A stretch of DNA of 64,000 nt from DASWJZ01 sp963846475 (GTDB taxonomy: Bacteria > Pseudomonadota > Alphaproteobacteria > Rhizobiales > Afifellaceae), in NCBI GenBank assembly GCA_963846475.1, contig CAWJVZ010000004.1, positions 186,001 to 250,000 on the forward strand. The letters run 5' to 3'. The notes below the pieces were generated by a model that worked only from the letters and a program-made list of their open reading frames with translations, did not search any database and was not told the DNA's origin. The position numbers and the translations under genes were made by a program. Shown here piece by piece: positions 1 to 8,829 of this stretch (position 1 is the first letter of the stretch; every line of letters begins with the position of its first letter).

Positions 1-2
1 CC

Positions 3-383
3 TCCGGAACCGTCACGCTGGAGCTCGGCCTCGCCGGCGTGCCGGCGGTGGTCGCCTATCGCGTCGATCCAGTGGTGCGGCTCCTCAAGCCGTTCATCAA
101 GGCGCCGTCGATCGTGCTGACGAATTTGGTGCTCGGCGAGAAGCCCGTGCCCGAATTCATCGATGCCGAGGGTTCGCCCGAGGCCCTTGCGCGCGAGACC
201 TCGGCGCTTCTCGCGGAAACGCCGGCGCGCGCGGCGCAGCTCGCGGCGCTTCGGCTTCTGGAGGAGCGTATGGCGCTTCCCGGCGGGGCTCGCCCCAGCG
301 ACAAGGCGGCCGAGATCGTCCTCGACTTGGCGGAAAACGGTGCCGGGCACCGCGCCGGAAAGATCAGCGGCGTGCCGAGATAG
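3..383 (+). CDS. lpxB: lipid-A-disaccharide synthase, C-terminal part (partial)
   Basis: Only the last 126 or so codons are in the window; the frame is open from base 3 and the start lies to the left. LpxB joins UDP-2,3-diacylglucosamine and lipid X in the lipid A pathway at the inner membrane. The visible part starts SGTVTLELGLAGVPAVVAY, the family's conserved C-terminal nucleotide-binding segment, followed by VVRLLKPFIKAPSIVLTN and the NLVLGEKPVPEF motif. It converges with gltA and the two 3' ends overlap by 20 bases. A neighbouring lpxB-gltA-gltX-comEC-lexA order is usual in rhizobia, which supports the call. An internal GTG at 39 is not the start. Confidence 0.9.
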   Translation, partial: SGTVTLELGLAGVPAVVAYRVDPVVRLLKPFIKAPSIVLTNLVLGEKPVPEFIDAEGSPEALARETSALLAETPARAAQLAALRLLEERMALPGGARPSDKAAEIVLDLAENGAGHRAGKISGVPR

Positions 384-1657
384 GCACGTAGCGCCGCTCG
401 GTCGCGCCGGTATAGAGCTGCCGCGGACGGCCGATCCGCTGCTGCGGGATCCTCCACCATCTCCGTCCACTGCGCCACCCATCCGACGGTGCGCGCCACG
501 GCGAAGAGCACGGTGAACATGCTGGTCGGGAAGCCGAGCGCCTTCAGGGTGATCCCTGAATAGAAATCGATGTTCGGATAGAGCCGCTTCTCGATGAAGT
601 AATCGTCGGTCAGCGCGATCCGCTCCAGCTCCATGGCGACGTCGAGGAGCGGGTCGTCGTTCATGCCGAGCTCGCCAAGCACTTCGTGGCAGGTTTTTTG
701 CATGATCTTGGCGCGCGGATCGTAGTGCTTGTAGACGCGGTGCCCAAAACCCATCAGCCGGAACGGGTCGTTCTTGTCCTTGGCGCGCGCGATGAATTCC
801 GGGATGCGGTCCGGCGTGCCGATGTCGGCCAGCATTTTCAGCGCCGCCTCGTTGGCACCGCCATGAGCTGGTCCCCAAAGGCAGGCGATGCCGGCGGCGA
901 TGCAGGCGAACGGATTGGCGCCCGACGAGCCCGCGAGCCGCACAGTGGACGTCGAGGCGTTCTGCTCATGGTCGGCGTGCAGGATGAAGATCCGGTCCAT
1001 CGCCCGCGCCAGGACCGGGTTGACGACATAGTCCGCGCACGGCACGGCAAAGCACATGTGCAGGAAGTTGGCGGAATATTCGAGGCTGTTCTTGGGATAG
1101 ATGAACGGCTGGCCGACCGAATATTTGTAGGCCATTGCGGCGATGGTCGGCATCTTGGCGATCATGCGCAGCGATGCGACCATCCGCTGGTACGGGTCGG
1201 CGATGTCGGTGGAATCGTGGTAGAAGGCGGAGAGCGCGCCGACCACGCCGCACATCACCGCCATCGGGTGGGCATCGCGGCGGAAGCCGGAATAGAAGCG
1301 TGCCATCTGCTCGTGGAGCATCGTGTGAAGCGTCACGCGATTGTCGAAATCGTCCTTCTGCGCCTTAGTCGGCAATTCGCCGTAGAGCAGCAGGTAGCAG
1401 GTCTCGAGGAAATCGCCGTGCTCCGCCAGCTGCTCGATAGGGTAGCCGCGATAGAGCAGGATACCTTCGTCGCCGTCGATAAAAGTGATCTGTGACTCGC
1501 AAGCGGCCGTTGAGGTGAAGCCCGGGTCGTAGGTGAAGTTTCCGGTCTTCGTATAAAGCGAGCTGATGTCGACAACCGAGGGGCCGAGCGTCCCATCGCG
1601 AATGTCGAAATCCCAGTTCTCGTTGCCGATTGTCAGCGTGGCAGACTTCTCACTCAT
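364..1657 (-). CDS. gltA: citrate synthase (apparent frameshift near the 3' end)
   Basis: Condenses acetyl-CoA and oxaloacetate to citrate, first step of the TCA cycle. Starts MSEKSATLTIGNENWDFDI; the catalytic histidines are in GPAHGGANE (about residue 265) and GFGHRVYKHYDPRA (about 305), and the acidic residue is in YPNIDFYSGI. The uninterrupted frame runs on to base 56 with a nonsense tail after MVEDP. Removing one base from the GGG at 446-448 restores IGRPRQLYTGATERRYVPIS and a stop at 364-366, giving about 430 residues, the family length. The break is therefore probably a one-base insertion error. Convergent with lpxB; gltX lies upstream on the same strand. Confidence 0.95.
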
Positions 1658-1789
1658 GCCGCAGCCTCATGTGGATCGACGCGATTGTCTGCAGCAGAAG
1701 CCCCGCCCAGGCCAGAGAACCGTGTCGCGGAAAGGACGCAATTTACCTAGGGGTTCTTGCAGTGCACCGCAAGCATGCTGCGGTTGCTC

Positions 1790-3211
1790 TCAGGCTTGGC
1801 CGGACTGATCCGAAAGCCGCGCCAGGCTCTCCTCCCGCCCGAGCGCCACGAGCACGTCGAAGATCGGCGGCGATGCTGCGCTGCCGGTAAGCGCCGCACG
1901 GAGCGGCTGCGCCACATGGCCGAGCTTTGCTCCCTCCGCATCGGCGAAGGCACGCACCGCCGCTTCGAGCTCCACGCCGGTCCAAGCTGTTTCGCGAAGC
2001 GCTGCCACGAGCCGGCCGAGCCTCGCCCGGCTTTCGGGCGTGAGCAGCGCGGCAGCCTTGTCATCAAGCTTGAGCGGCCGCTCCGCGGCCAGAAAAGATG
2101 CAGACTGAAACAGCTCCACAAGCGTCTTGGCGCGCTCCTTCAGGGCAGGCATAAGGGCGAGCAGGCGCTGCCGTAGATCGGTGTCGAGCCGAGCGGCGAA
2201 GGCCGGACCGCCCTCGATCTCCGGCAGGATTCTTGCCAGCTGCGCCAGCAGCGCAGCATCGTCCGCATTCCGCATGTAGTGGCCGTTGACGTTCTGCAGC
2301 TTGGCGAAGTCGAAGCGCGCCGGGCCTTTGCCGATCGCGCCGAGCTCGAACCATTCCGCCGCCTGCTCGCTCGAAAAGATCTCGTCGTCGCCATGCGCCC
2401 AGCCGAGGCGGGCGAGGTAGTTCCTGAGCGCCTCCGGCAGATAGCCCATGGCCCGATACGCCTCGACCCCGAGCGCCCCGTGGCGCTTCGAAAGCTTGGC
2501 CCCGTCCGGCCCATGGATCAGCGGGATGTGGGCCCATTCCGGCGCTTTCCAGCCCATCGCCTCGTAGATGATGCTCTGCCGGCCCGCATTGGTCAGGTGG
2601 TCGTCGCCGCGGATGACGTGGGTGATGCCCATGTCGTGGTCGTCCACCACGACGGCGTGCATGTAGGTGGGCGTGCCGTCGGAGCGCAGGATGACGAAAT
2701 CGTCCAGATCCTTGTTGGGAAAGGCGACGCGCCCCTGCACATGATCTTCGATGACCGTCTCGCCGGTCTGCGGCGCCTTGATGCGGATCACCGGGTCGAT
2801 GCCGGGCGGCGCCTCGCCGGGATCGCGGTCGCGCCAGCGCCCGTCATAGCGGGCAAATCCGCCAGCGGCCTTTGCCCTGGCCCGCATCTCGTTCAGCTCC
2901 TCGGGCGTATCGTAGGCGAGATAGGCCTTGCCCCGCTCGACGAGCTGGCGCGCGACTTCCGCGTGGCGATCGCGCCGGGCGAATTGCGAGATCGGCTCGC
3001 CCTCCCAGTCGAGCCCGAGCCAGGTCAGCCCGTCGATGATGGCGCTGATGGCGGCGTCCGTCGAGCGCTCCCGGTCCGTATCCTCGATCCGCAGCAGCAT
3101 CCTGCCGCCGGTGTGCTTGGCATAGAGCCAGTTGAACAGCGCCGTCCGCGCGCCGCCGATGTGGAGGAAGCCGGTGGGGGAGGGGGCAAAACGCGTGACG
3201 ACGGGAGACAT
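1790..3211 (-). CDS. gltX: glutamyl-tRNA synthetase
   Basis: Class I aminoacyl-tRNA synthetase that charges tRNA-Glu, in the cytoplasm. The HIGH-type motif is in PSPTGFLHIGGARTALFN near the N-terminus and the KMSKS-type motif is GAKLSKRHG near residue 240. Length (473 residues) is typical. The frame is open to 3241, but I chose ATG at 3211 because bacterial GltX proteins begin just before the VVTRFAPSPTG segment; no clear ribosome binding site decides it. glnS lies divergently upstream. Since a GlnRS is also present, this enzyme may be discriminating (Glu only), but alphaproteobacteria usually make Gln-tRNA through GatCAB, so this is not settled by sequence. Confidence 0.95.
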   Translation of the reverse strand: MSPVVTRFAPSPTGFLHIGGARTALFNWLYAKHTGGRMLLRIEDTDRERSTDAAISAIIDGLTWLGLDWEGEPISQFARRDRHAEVARQLVERGKAYLAYDTPEELNEMRARAKAAGGFARYDGRWRDRDPGEAPPGIDPVIRIKAPQTGETVIEDHVQGRVAFPNKDLDDFVILRSDGTPTYMHAVVVDDHDMGITHVIRGDDHLTNAGRQSIIYEAMGWKAPEWAHIPLIHGPDGAKLSKRHGALGVEAYRAMGYLPEALRNYLARLGWAHGDDEIFSSEQAAEWFELGAIGKGPARFDFAKLQNVNGHYMRNADDAALLAQLARILPEIEGGPAFAARLDTDLRQRLLALMPALKERAKTLVELFQSASFLAAERPLKLDDKAAALLTPESRARLGRLVAALRETAWTGVELEAAVRAFADAEGAKLGHVAQPLRAALTGSAASPPIFDVLVALGREESLARLSDQSGQA

Positions 3212-3500
3212 GGAGAGCTGCTTTTGACCGGCCTCTATCACGCGGGACCGAGATGTGCAGCGACAATGTACGTCTTCCGCAAATGGCGCCCGCGTATTAC
3301 CCTCGCTAACACCAACTTCCTAGTAGCCCTTCTGGATCTCAGAGACCCCCATCATAAATGGGCAGGGGTGCAGGCCGCCGACACAGCCGTCGGATCGTGC
3401 CTTGTGTGCTGCCCGACTGACGCGGCACGCCATTGGACCGGCGGGCAGGCTTCATGTAAGCCGCGCCACCTAGATCGCACGCAAAGCAGGAGCATCGGGA

Positions 3501-5201
3501 GTGGCGGCAGTTGAACGCGCGGTTCGCGAGGCGGGGCAGGATTTCATCCGCGACATCATCCAGTCGGACCTGGAATCCGGCCGCCATAGCCGTGTCGTCA
3601 CGCGCTTTCCGCCCGAGCCGAACGGCTATCTCCACATCGGCCACGCCAAGTCGATCTGCCTGAATTTCGGCGTCGCCGGGGAATTCGGCGGCCATTGCAG
3701 CCTCCGCTTCGACGACACCAATCCGACCAAGGAGGAGCAGGAATATATCGACGCCATCGAACGCGACGTCCGCTGGCTCGGCTTCGACTGGGGCGAGCAC
3801 CTCCACCACGCCTCGGATTACTTCGAGCAGCTCTACGACTGGGCGGAGCACCTCGTCCGCGCCGGCAAAGCCTATGTCGATGACCAGTCGCAGGCGGCGA
3901 TCCGGGCCAACCGCGGCACCCTGACCGAGCCTGGCGCCGACAGCCCGTTCCGCAACCGGAGCGTCGAGGAAAATCTCGACCTGTTCCGCCGTATGCGCGC
4001 CGGCGAGTTTTCGAACGGCGCGCGGGTGCTGCGCGCCAAGATCGACATGGCCTCAGGCAACATCAACCTTCGCGATCCGGTGATCTACCGCATCCTCAAT
4101 GCCAGCCATCCGCGCACCGGAACCAAGTGGCACATCTATCCCAGCTACGATTTCGCCCACGGCCAGTCCGATGCGATCGAGGGGGTCACGCATTCCCTCT
4201 GCACCCTGGAATTCGCCGACCACCGGCCGCTCTACGACTGGTTCATCGAAAATCTGCCGGTGCCGTCGCGGCCGCGGCAGATCGAGTTTGCGCGCCTCAA
4301 CCTGACCCATACGGTGCTCTCGAAGCGCATTCTGACCGAGCTCGTGCGCAGCGGCCACGTCGAGGGGTGGGACGATCCGCGCATGCCGACCCTGGCCGGG
4401 CTCCGCCGCCGCGGCGTGCCGCCCGAGGCCATCCGCGACTTCATCGGCCGTATCGGCGTGGCGAGGGCGGACAGCCTTGTCGATGTCGCCATGTTCGACC
4501 ATGCGATCCGCGACGTCCTGAACAGGACGGCGCTCCGCCGCATGGCGGTGCTGCGGCCGCTCAAGGTCGTCATCGAGAATTATCCCGACGGCACGGTCGA
4601 GGAGCTGGACGCCGTCAACAATCCCGAAGACCCCGCCGCAGGCTCGCGGCGCGTGCGCTTCGGCCGCGAGATTTTTGTTGAGCGCGACGATTTCATGGAG
4701 GAGCCGCCGAAAAAATTCTTCCGGCTGTCGCCGGGACAGGAAGTTCGTTTGCGCTATGCCTATTTCGTCACCTGCCGCGATGTCGTGAAGAACGAAGCGG
4801 GGGAGGTTGTCGAGCTCCGCTGCACTTACGATCCCATGACGCGCGGCGGCAACGCGCCCCCGGACGGCCGCAAGGTCAAGGCGACGCTACATTGGGTAGC
4901 CGCCGCCGATGCGGTCCCCGCCGAGATCCGCCTCCTCAACCAGCTCTTCCTCAGCCCGAGCCGGAACGTTGCGGACTTCGCCGCGGACCTCAATCCGGAT
5001 TCGCTGCAGGTGCTGACCGGCGCCTTGGTCGAGCCTGCCGCAATCGCATCCAATTCCGACGATCCCCTGCAGTTCGAGCGGCAGGGCTATTTCCGGCGCG
5101 ATGGCACGTCGTCATCCGGTGCGCCGATGTTTGTCCGCACCGTGGGCCTTCGCGACACTTTCGCCAGGACGCTCGGGGAGGGGAGCGCACCGAGAGGCTG
5201 A
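3501..5201 (+). CDS. glnS: glutaminyl-tRNA synthetase
   Basis: Charges tRNA-Gln directly with glutamine. The class I signature PPEPNGYLHIGHAKSI lies near residue 40 and a KMSKS-like VLSKR follows ARLNLTHT at about residue 270, as in GlnRS; the C-terminal half has the anticodon-binding beta-barrel sequence (for example YFVTCRDVVKN). 566 residues is normal. Start is GTG at 3501 with AGGAG about 10 bases before it. The 290 bases between it and divergent gltX hold the promoters of both; I see no other feature there. The gene sits between gltX and comEC, which are neighbours in many rhizobia. GlnRS is patchy in alphaproteobacteria, so it may be an acquired gene. Confidence 0.95.
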   Translation: MAAVERAVREAGQDFIRDIIQSDLESGRHSRVVTRFPPEPNGYLHIGHAKSICLNFGVAGEFGGHCSLRFDDTNPTKEEQEYIDAIERDVRWLGFDWGEHLHHASDYFEQLYDWAEHLVRAGKAYVDDQSQAAIRANRGTLTEPGADSPFRNRSVEENLDLFRRMRAGEFSNGARVLRAKIDMASGNINLRDPVIYRILNASHPRTGTKWHIYPSYDFAHGQSDAIEGVTHSLCTLEFADHRPLYDWFIENLPVPSRPRQIEFARLNLTHTVLSKRILTELVRSGHVEGWDDPRMPTLAGLRRRGVPPEAIRDFIGRIGVARADSLVDVAMFDHAIRDVLNRTALRRMAVLRPLKVVIENYPDGTVEELDAVNNPEDPAAGSRRVRFGREIFVERDDFMEEPPKKFFRLSPGQEVRLRYAYFVTCRDVVKNEAGEVVELRCTYDPMTRGGNAPPDGRKVKATLHWVAAADAVPAEIRLLNQLFLSPSRNVADFAADLNPDSLQVLTGALVEPAAIASNSDDPLQFERQGYFRRDGTSSSGAPMFVRTVGLRDTFARTLGEGSAPRG

Positions 5202-5276
5202 CCCGCCGCGAGGGGCTGCCAAACGGGCAACGCCGGTGTAGCGTAGCGGAAGGTCGTGCAAGGCCCGGGGCTGGCC

Positions 5277-7475
5277 ATGCAGCAGGACGGCGTGACGCGT
5301 TCGGACGAGGGGCGGCGCGCGACCCTCCATGCGCTCCCCGCCGCATCGTGGCTCCGAAGATTGCGTTGGCGCGGCGGCGAGTGGGCCGCCGCTTTGCGCC
5401 ACTGCCTCGAGCGGGAGCTTGGCGAGCGGGCCGGTTTCCACTGGCTCGCCGTCGCATTCGCGACGGGATGTCTCGTTTATTTCGCCCTGCCCCGCGAGCC
5501 GCTCCTTCTGCCTCTGCTGGGTGGCGCCATCGTTGCAGCGGCGATCGCCGCCCGCTCTTATCGGCGCGGCGCTGGATGGCGAGTCGCCGCGATGATCGCC
5601 GTCTGTCTCGCCGGATTGAGCGCAGCAAAATTTCGCGTCGATGCGGTGATCACGCCGCATATCGAGCGTCCGTTCTCCGCCCGGATCGAGGGCCGCGTCC
5701 TCGACCGCGAGAGCCGCGCCGAGCGGCGGCCGCGCATCGTGCTCGATGAGGTACGCTCCGACAGCATTGCGGGCGAGGCGATGCCCGAGCGGGTCCGGGT
5801 GACGCTCGGCGAAAAGTACGGATTGCCGCCGCTCGGCGCGCGGATTGCGGCGCAGGCACGGTTGTTGCCGGTCGCCGGCCCCGTCGTGCCCGGCGGCTAC
5901 GACGCGCGCCGCGCGGCCTTCTTCGAAAAAATCGGCAGCAGCGGCTTCATACTTGGGGGCTGGCAGCTTGCCGAGCCGCCAAAAAACTTCTCCGCCGACC
6001 TCATGATCGCGCGGATCCGTGCCGCGATCGTCGAGCGCATCATGGCCGCCGAGGCGGGCGAGGCGGGAGCCGTTGCGGCGGCGCTCCTGGTCGGCGAGCG
6101 GAGCGCCCTGTCGGAGGAGACGAACGAGAGCCTTCGCCTCTCCGGTCTGGCGCATATCCTTTCTATATCCGGCCTGCACATGATGCTGATCGCCGGGACG
6201 GCCTTCTTCACGGTGCGCGCGCTCCTCGCTTTGTCGCCGCGCCTGGCTCTGGCGCAGCCGATCCGCAAATGGGCGGCGTTGACCGCGCTCCTCGTCGTCA
6301 GCATCTATTTTGCTCTGTCGGGAGGCGGCGCGGCGACGACCCGCGCCTATGTCATGGCCGTCATCATGTTCGGTGCGATCCTCATGGACCGGCCGGCGAT
6401 CTCCATGCGCAATCTGGCCATTGCGGCTTTCGTCGTCCTGGCGCTGGAGCCGGAGAACATCGCCGAGCCCGGCTTCCAGATGTCGTTCGCCGCCGTAGCC
6501 GCCCTCATCGCCGGCTGGGAATTCTGGAGCGAGCGGCGCCGGCGCCGGCTGATGGACGACGACGCGCTTCCGGGCCTGCGGCTGGCGCGCTTCGTCGGTC
6601 GGGCCATCATGGCCGTCGCCGCGACCACGCTCATCGCCGGTCTCGCCACGGCGCCCTTCGCGGCCTACCACTTCGAACGGGTTGCCACCTACTCGCTGCT
6701 CGGCAACCTGCTTGCCGCGCCGCTGGTCTCGGCGATCATCATGCCATTCGGCCTGCTCAGCCTCGTATCGATGCCGTTCGGGCTGGAATCGCTGCCGCTC
6801 TTCGTCATGGCCCGAGGCATCGAGATGCTGCTCGCGATCTCCGACTGGGTGGCGGGCCTGCCCGGCGCCGACTTGCCGGCCCCGCGTATGGCGCCGGCGA
6901 GCCTGCTTCTCATCGCGGCGGGCATGCTGTGGCTATGTCTATGGCGGCTCCGCTGGCGCATCTTCGGCCTGCCGGCGATCGGCCTCGGGCTTGTGCTCAT
7001 CCCCGTACTAGCAAATCCGCCGGACATTCTTGTCTCGCCCGACGGCCGCGCGGTAGCCGTGCGCGATGCAAGCGGCATCCTGCGCGTGTCCGGCGCCCGC
7101 GCCGGCTCTTATGTCGTCGAGCAATTCTTTGACGAGGAGCCGGGCCCGGGCCTCGAGGGCGAGGCACTCCGGGAAGGCGTGCGCTGCGACGGTTCCGCCT
7201 GCCTTCTCCCCGGCGCGAACGCCATAGGCGTTTCCCACGTGCTGGATCCCGCCGCGTTCCCCGAGGATTGCCGGCGCGCGAAAATCGTCGTGACGCAGCA
7301 CACGGCGCCTGCCGACTGCCTCGCTGCGCTGGTGATCGACGCGCCGCGGCTACAGAGGTTCGGGGCTCATGCCGTTCGGATCGCCGAAGGCGATGCCGAA
7401 CCGGGCTTTGCCGTCATGACCGAGCGCTCCGCCGCGCCGCGGCCGTGGCAGGCCGGCGGCGCCGCCTCGCAATAG
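5277..7475 (+). CDS. comEC: ComEC/Rec2-family DNA-uptake channel protein
   Basis: Polytopic inner-membrane protein of the ComEC/Rec2 family, the channel that carries single-stranded DNA into the cytoplasm in competent bacteria; in rhizobia its role is mostly untested. About 730 residues: an N-terminal pair of hydrophobic segments, a DUF4131/OB-like region (residues about 90-190), then the competence domain with the family signature SGLAHILSISGLHMMLIAG (around 290) and many membrane helices up to about 570, ending in a short soluble tail. The C-terminal metallo-beta-lactamase domain of Bacillus ComEC is absent, as in many alphaproteobacterial homologues. ATG at 5277 chosen; GTG at 5256 is in frame. 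Converges with lexA, 6 bases apart. Confidence 0.9.
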   Translation: MQQDGVTRSDEGRRATLHALPAASWLRRLRWRGGEWAAALRHCLERELGERAGFHWLAVAFATGCLVYFALPREPLLLPLLGGAIVAAAIAARSYRRGAGWRVAAMIAVCLAGLSAAKFRVDAVITPHIERPFSARIEGRVLDRESRAERRPRIVLDEVRSDSIAGEAMPERVRVTLGEKYGLPPLGARIAAQARLLPVAGPVVPGGYDARRAAFFEKIGSSGFILGGWQLAEPPKNFSADLMIARIRAAIVERIMAAEAGEAGAVAAALLVGERSALSEETNESLRLSGLAHILSISGLHMMLIAGTAFFTVRALLALSPRLALAQPIRKWAALTALLVVSIYFALSGGGAATTRAYVMAVIMFGAILMDRPAISMRNLAIAAFVVLALEPENIAEPGFQMSFAAVAALIAGWEFWSERRRRRLMDDDALPGLRLARFVGRAIMAVAATTLIAGLATAPFAAYHFERVATYSLLGNLLAAPLVSAIIMPFGLLSLVSMPFGLESLPLFVMARGIEMLLAISDWVAGLPGADLPAPRMAPASLLLIAAGMLWLCLWRLRWRIFGLPAIGLGLVLIPVLANPPDILVSPDGRAVAVRDASGILRVSGARAGSYVVEQFFDEEPGPGLEGEALREGVRCDGSACLLPGANAIGVSHVLDPAAFPEDCRRAKIVVTQHTAPADCLAALVIDAPRLQRFGAHAVRIAEGDAEPGFAVMTERSAAPRPWQAGGAASQ

Positions 7476-7481
7476 AGCGGA

Positions 7482-8189
7482 TCAGTATTTCCGCATCAGC
7501 CCGGTGAGCCGGCCCTGGATGCGCACGCGGTCGGGCCCGAAAATGCGCGTCTCGTAGGCGGGATTGGCCGCTTCGAGCGCCAGCGAGGCGCCCTTGCGGC
7601 GGAGCCGCTTCAGCGTCGCCTCTTCGTCGTCGATCAGCGCCACGACGATGTCGCCGGTATTGGCGGTGTCCTGCTTCTTCACAATCACCGTGTCGCCGTC
7701 GAAGATGCCGGCCTCGATCATCGAATCGCCGCGCACCTCCAGCGCAAAGTGCTCGCCGCCGCCCAGCATCTCGGGCGGCACCGCGATGGAATGGCTGTGA
7801 TTCTGGATTGCCGAGATCGGCACGCCGGCGGCGATGCGCCCCATCACCGGCACTGCGACCGGGTCGTTCGCCGGCTCCTCCGTGCGGATGGGCTCGGACG
7901 TTTTGCCGAGGCGGCCCTCGATGACGCTCGGACGGAAGCCGCGCTGCCTGAGCCCCGCAAAGCTCGGATTGACGGCTTCGGGCAGGCGGATCACCTCCAG
8001 AGCGCGCGCCCAATTCGGCAGCCGCCGGATGAAGCCGCGCTCCTCCAGCGCCGTGATCAGACGGTGAATGCCGGACTTGGAGCGAAGGTCCAGCGCGTCC
8101 TTCATCTCATCGAAGGAGGGCGGCACGCCGCTTTCCTTCAGCCGCTCGTTGATGAACAGCAGCAGTTCAAGTTGCTTGCGCGTCAGCAT
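7482..8189 (-). CDS. lexA: LexA repressor (SOS response)
   Basis: Represses DNA-damage genes and cleaves itself when stimulated by RecA filaments. N-terminal winged helix starts MLTRKQLELLLFINERLKE; the Ala-Gly cleavage site is in GRIAAGVPI; the serine of the dyad is in EVRGDSMIEAGI and the lysine in DDEEATLKRL. The 235-residue length with an extended linker between domains is typical for alphaproteobacteria. The frame continues upstream to 8432, but homologues start at this ATG and the SOS box lies at 8246-8260, outside the gene with this start. Followed by convergent comEC, the usual rhizobial neighbour. Confidence 0.97.
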   Translation of the reverse strand: MLTRKQLELLLFINERLKESGVPPSFDEMKDALDLRSKSGIHRLITALEERGFIRRLPNWARALEVIRLPEAVNPSFAGLRQRGFRPSVIEGRLGKTSEPIRTEEPANDPVAVPVMGRIAAGVPISAIQNHSHSIAVPPEMLGGGEHFALEVRGDSMIEAGIFDGDTVIVKKQDTANTGDIVVALIDDEEATLKRLRRKGASLALEAANPAYETRIFGPDRVRIQGRLTGLMRKY

Positions 8190-8245
8190 GGTTGAGGCTC
8201 GCTTGCTCGGGTGATCCGCGTACAAATCACGAACGGACACTACCT

Positions 8246-8260
8246 GTTCACGCAGTGTTC
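8246..8260 (-). promoter_or_regulatory. LexA-binding SOS box upstream of lexA
   Basis: GTTCACGCAGTGTTC matches the alphaproteobacterial SOS box GTTC-N7-GTTC (GAAC-N7-GAAC on the gene strand) exactly. It is 57 bases before the chosen lexA ATG, so LexA most likely represses its own gene. The direct-repeat form differs from the palindromic boxes of gammaproteobacteria. Confidence 0.9.
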
Positions 8261-8340
8261 CGCAACACCCCTTTATTTTGTGTGAAGAGCCGTTCGCGGC
8301 GATGGGGGGCGCGGCCAACATGGCGGGCGCGAGGCGTCTT

Positions 8341-8429
8341 AACCCTCCACCCTTGTGGGGGAGGGCGAACTCGGGCGGCAGCCCGAGCCGGGAGAGGGGC
8401 CCAAGAAGATTGTGGCGCGAAGCGCCACA
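8341..8429. repeat. palindromic intergenic repeat (REP/RIME-like)
   Basis: Three nested or consecutive stem-loops: CCCTCCACCC pairing with GGGGGAGGG around TTGT (8344-8365), CTCGGGC-GGCA-GCCCGAG (8370-8387), and TGTGGCGC-GAA-GCGCCACA (8411-8429). The CCCTC..GAGGG motif and hairpin spacing resemble dispersed palindromic repeats of rhizobial genomes. It may act as a transcription terminator for flanking genes, but no T-run follows. A related, larger element lies at 10548-10672 on the other side of the IS110 element. Confidence 0.65.
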
Positions 8430-8829
8430 CAATACATGCGATCAGCACCGACGCGCCGGCAGGCCCTCACCGGCCCTGATTTTATCCAACGGGGCCTGCC
8501 GCGAGCAAAGGGTATCGGCCGTGCACTCCGGGGAAGGTATGAAAAAAGTCCTAGAGAAGCGTGCGCGTTTGTGCTAGCTCGCGAAATACCGCTGCTCGAC
8601 GAGGGGACCGGAACGCGCGGACCGGCACTTTTCGGGAGCAGTGGGCGGCGCCGCCACGGAGCCTCGGTCAGGAGCCGGACGGCGTTCCTCAGAAGGGCCC
8701 CCCTTGGGAGCAATCCCGGCGCCGGCTGTTGCACGGCTAGAGCTTCTGCCCACGGCGCAAGCACGGGGCGGGACAGGAAGAGAAAGGGCGAGTTGGGGAA
8801 CGTATGACGCCGCGCGGACTCCCCACCGT
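8430..8829. other. intergenic stretch without a supported gene
   Basis: Open frames here do not resemble any protein and have no start signals. A weak inverted repeat GCAAG/CTTGC at 8833-8853 overlaps the end of the transposase gene. The left end of the IS110 element should lie somewhere in this stretch; since IS110-family elements lack inverted terminal repeats I cannot place it. Confidence 0.5.

Noticed and set aside
2279..3514. Long open frame (411 codons) antisense to gltX, and similar ones at 5112-6671, 12011-13501, 46715-47755, 47807-49228 and 54305-55711
   Set aside because: They lie opposite well-conserved genes, have no domains or start signals and arise from the high G+C content.
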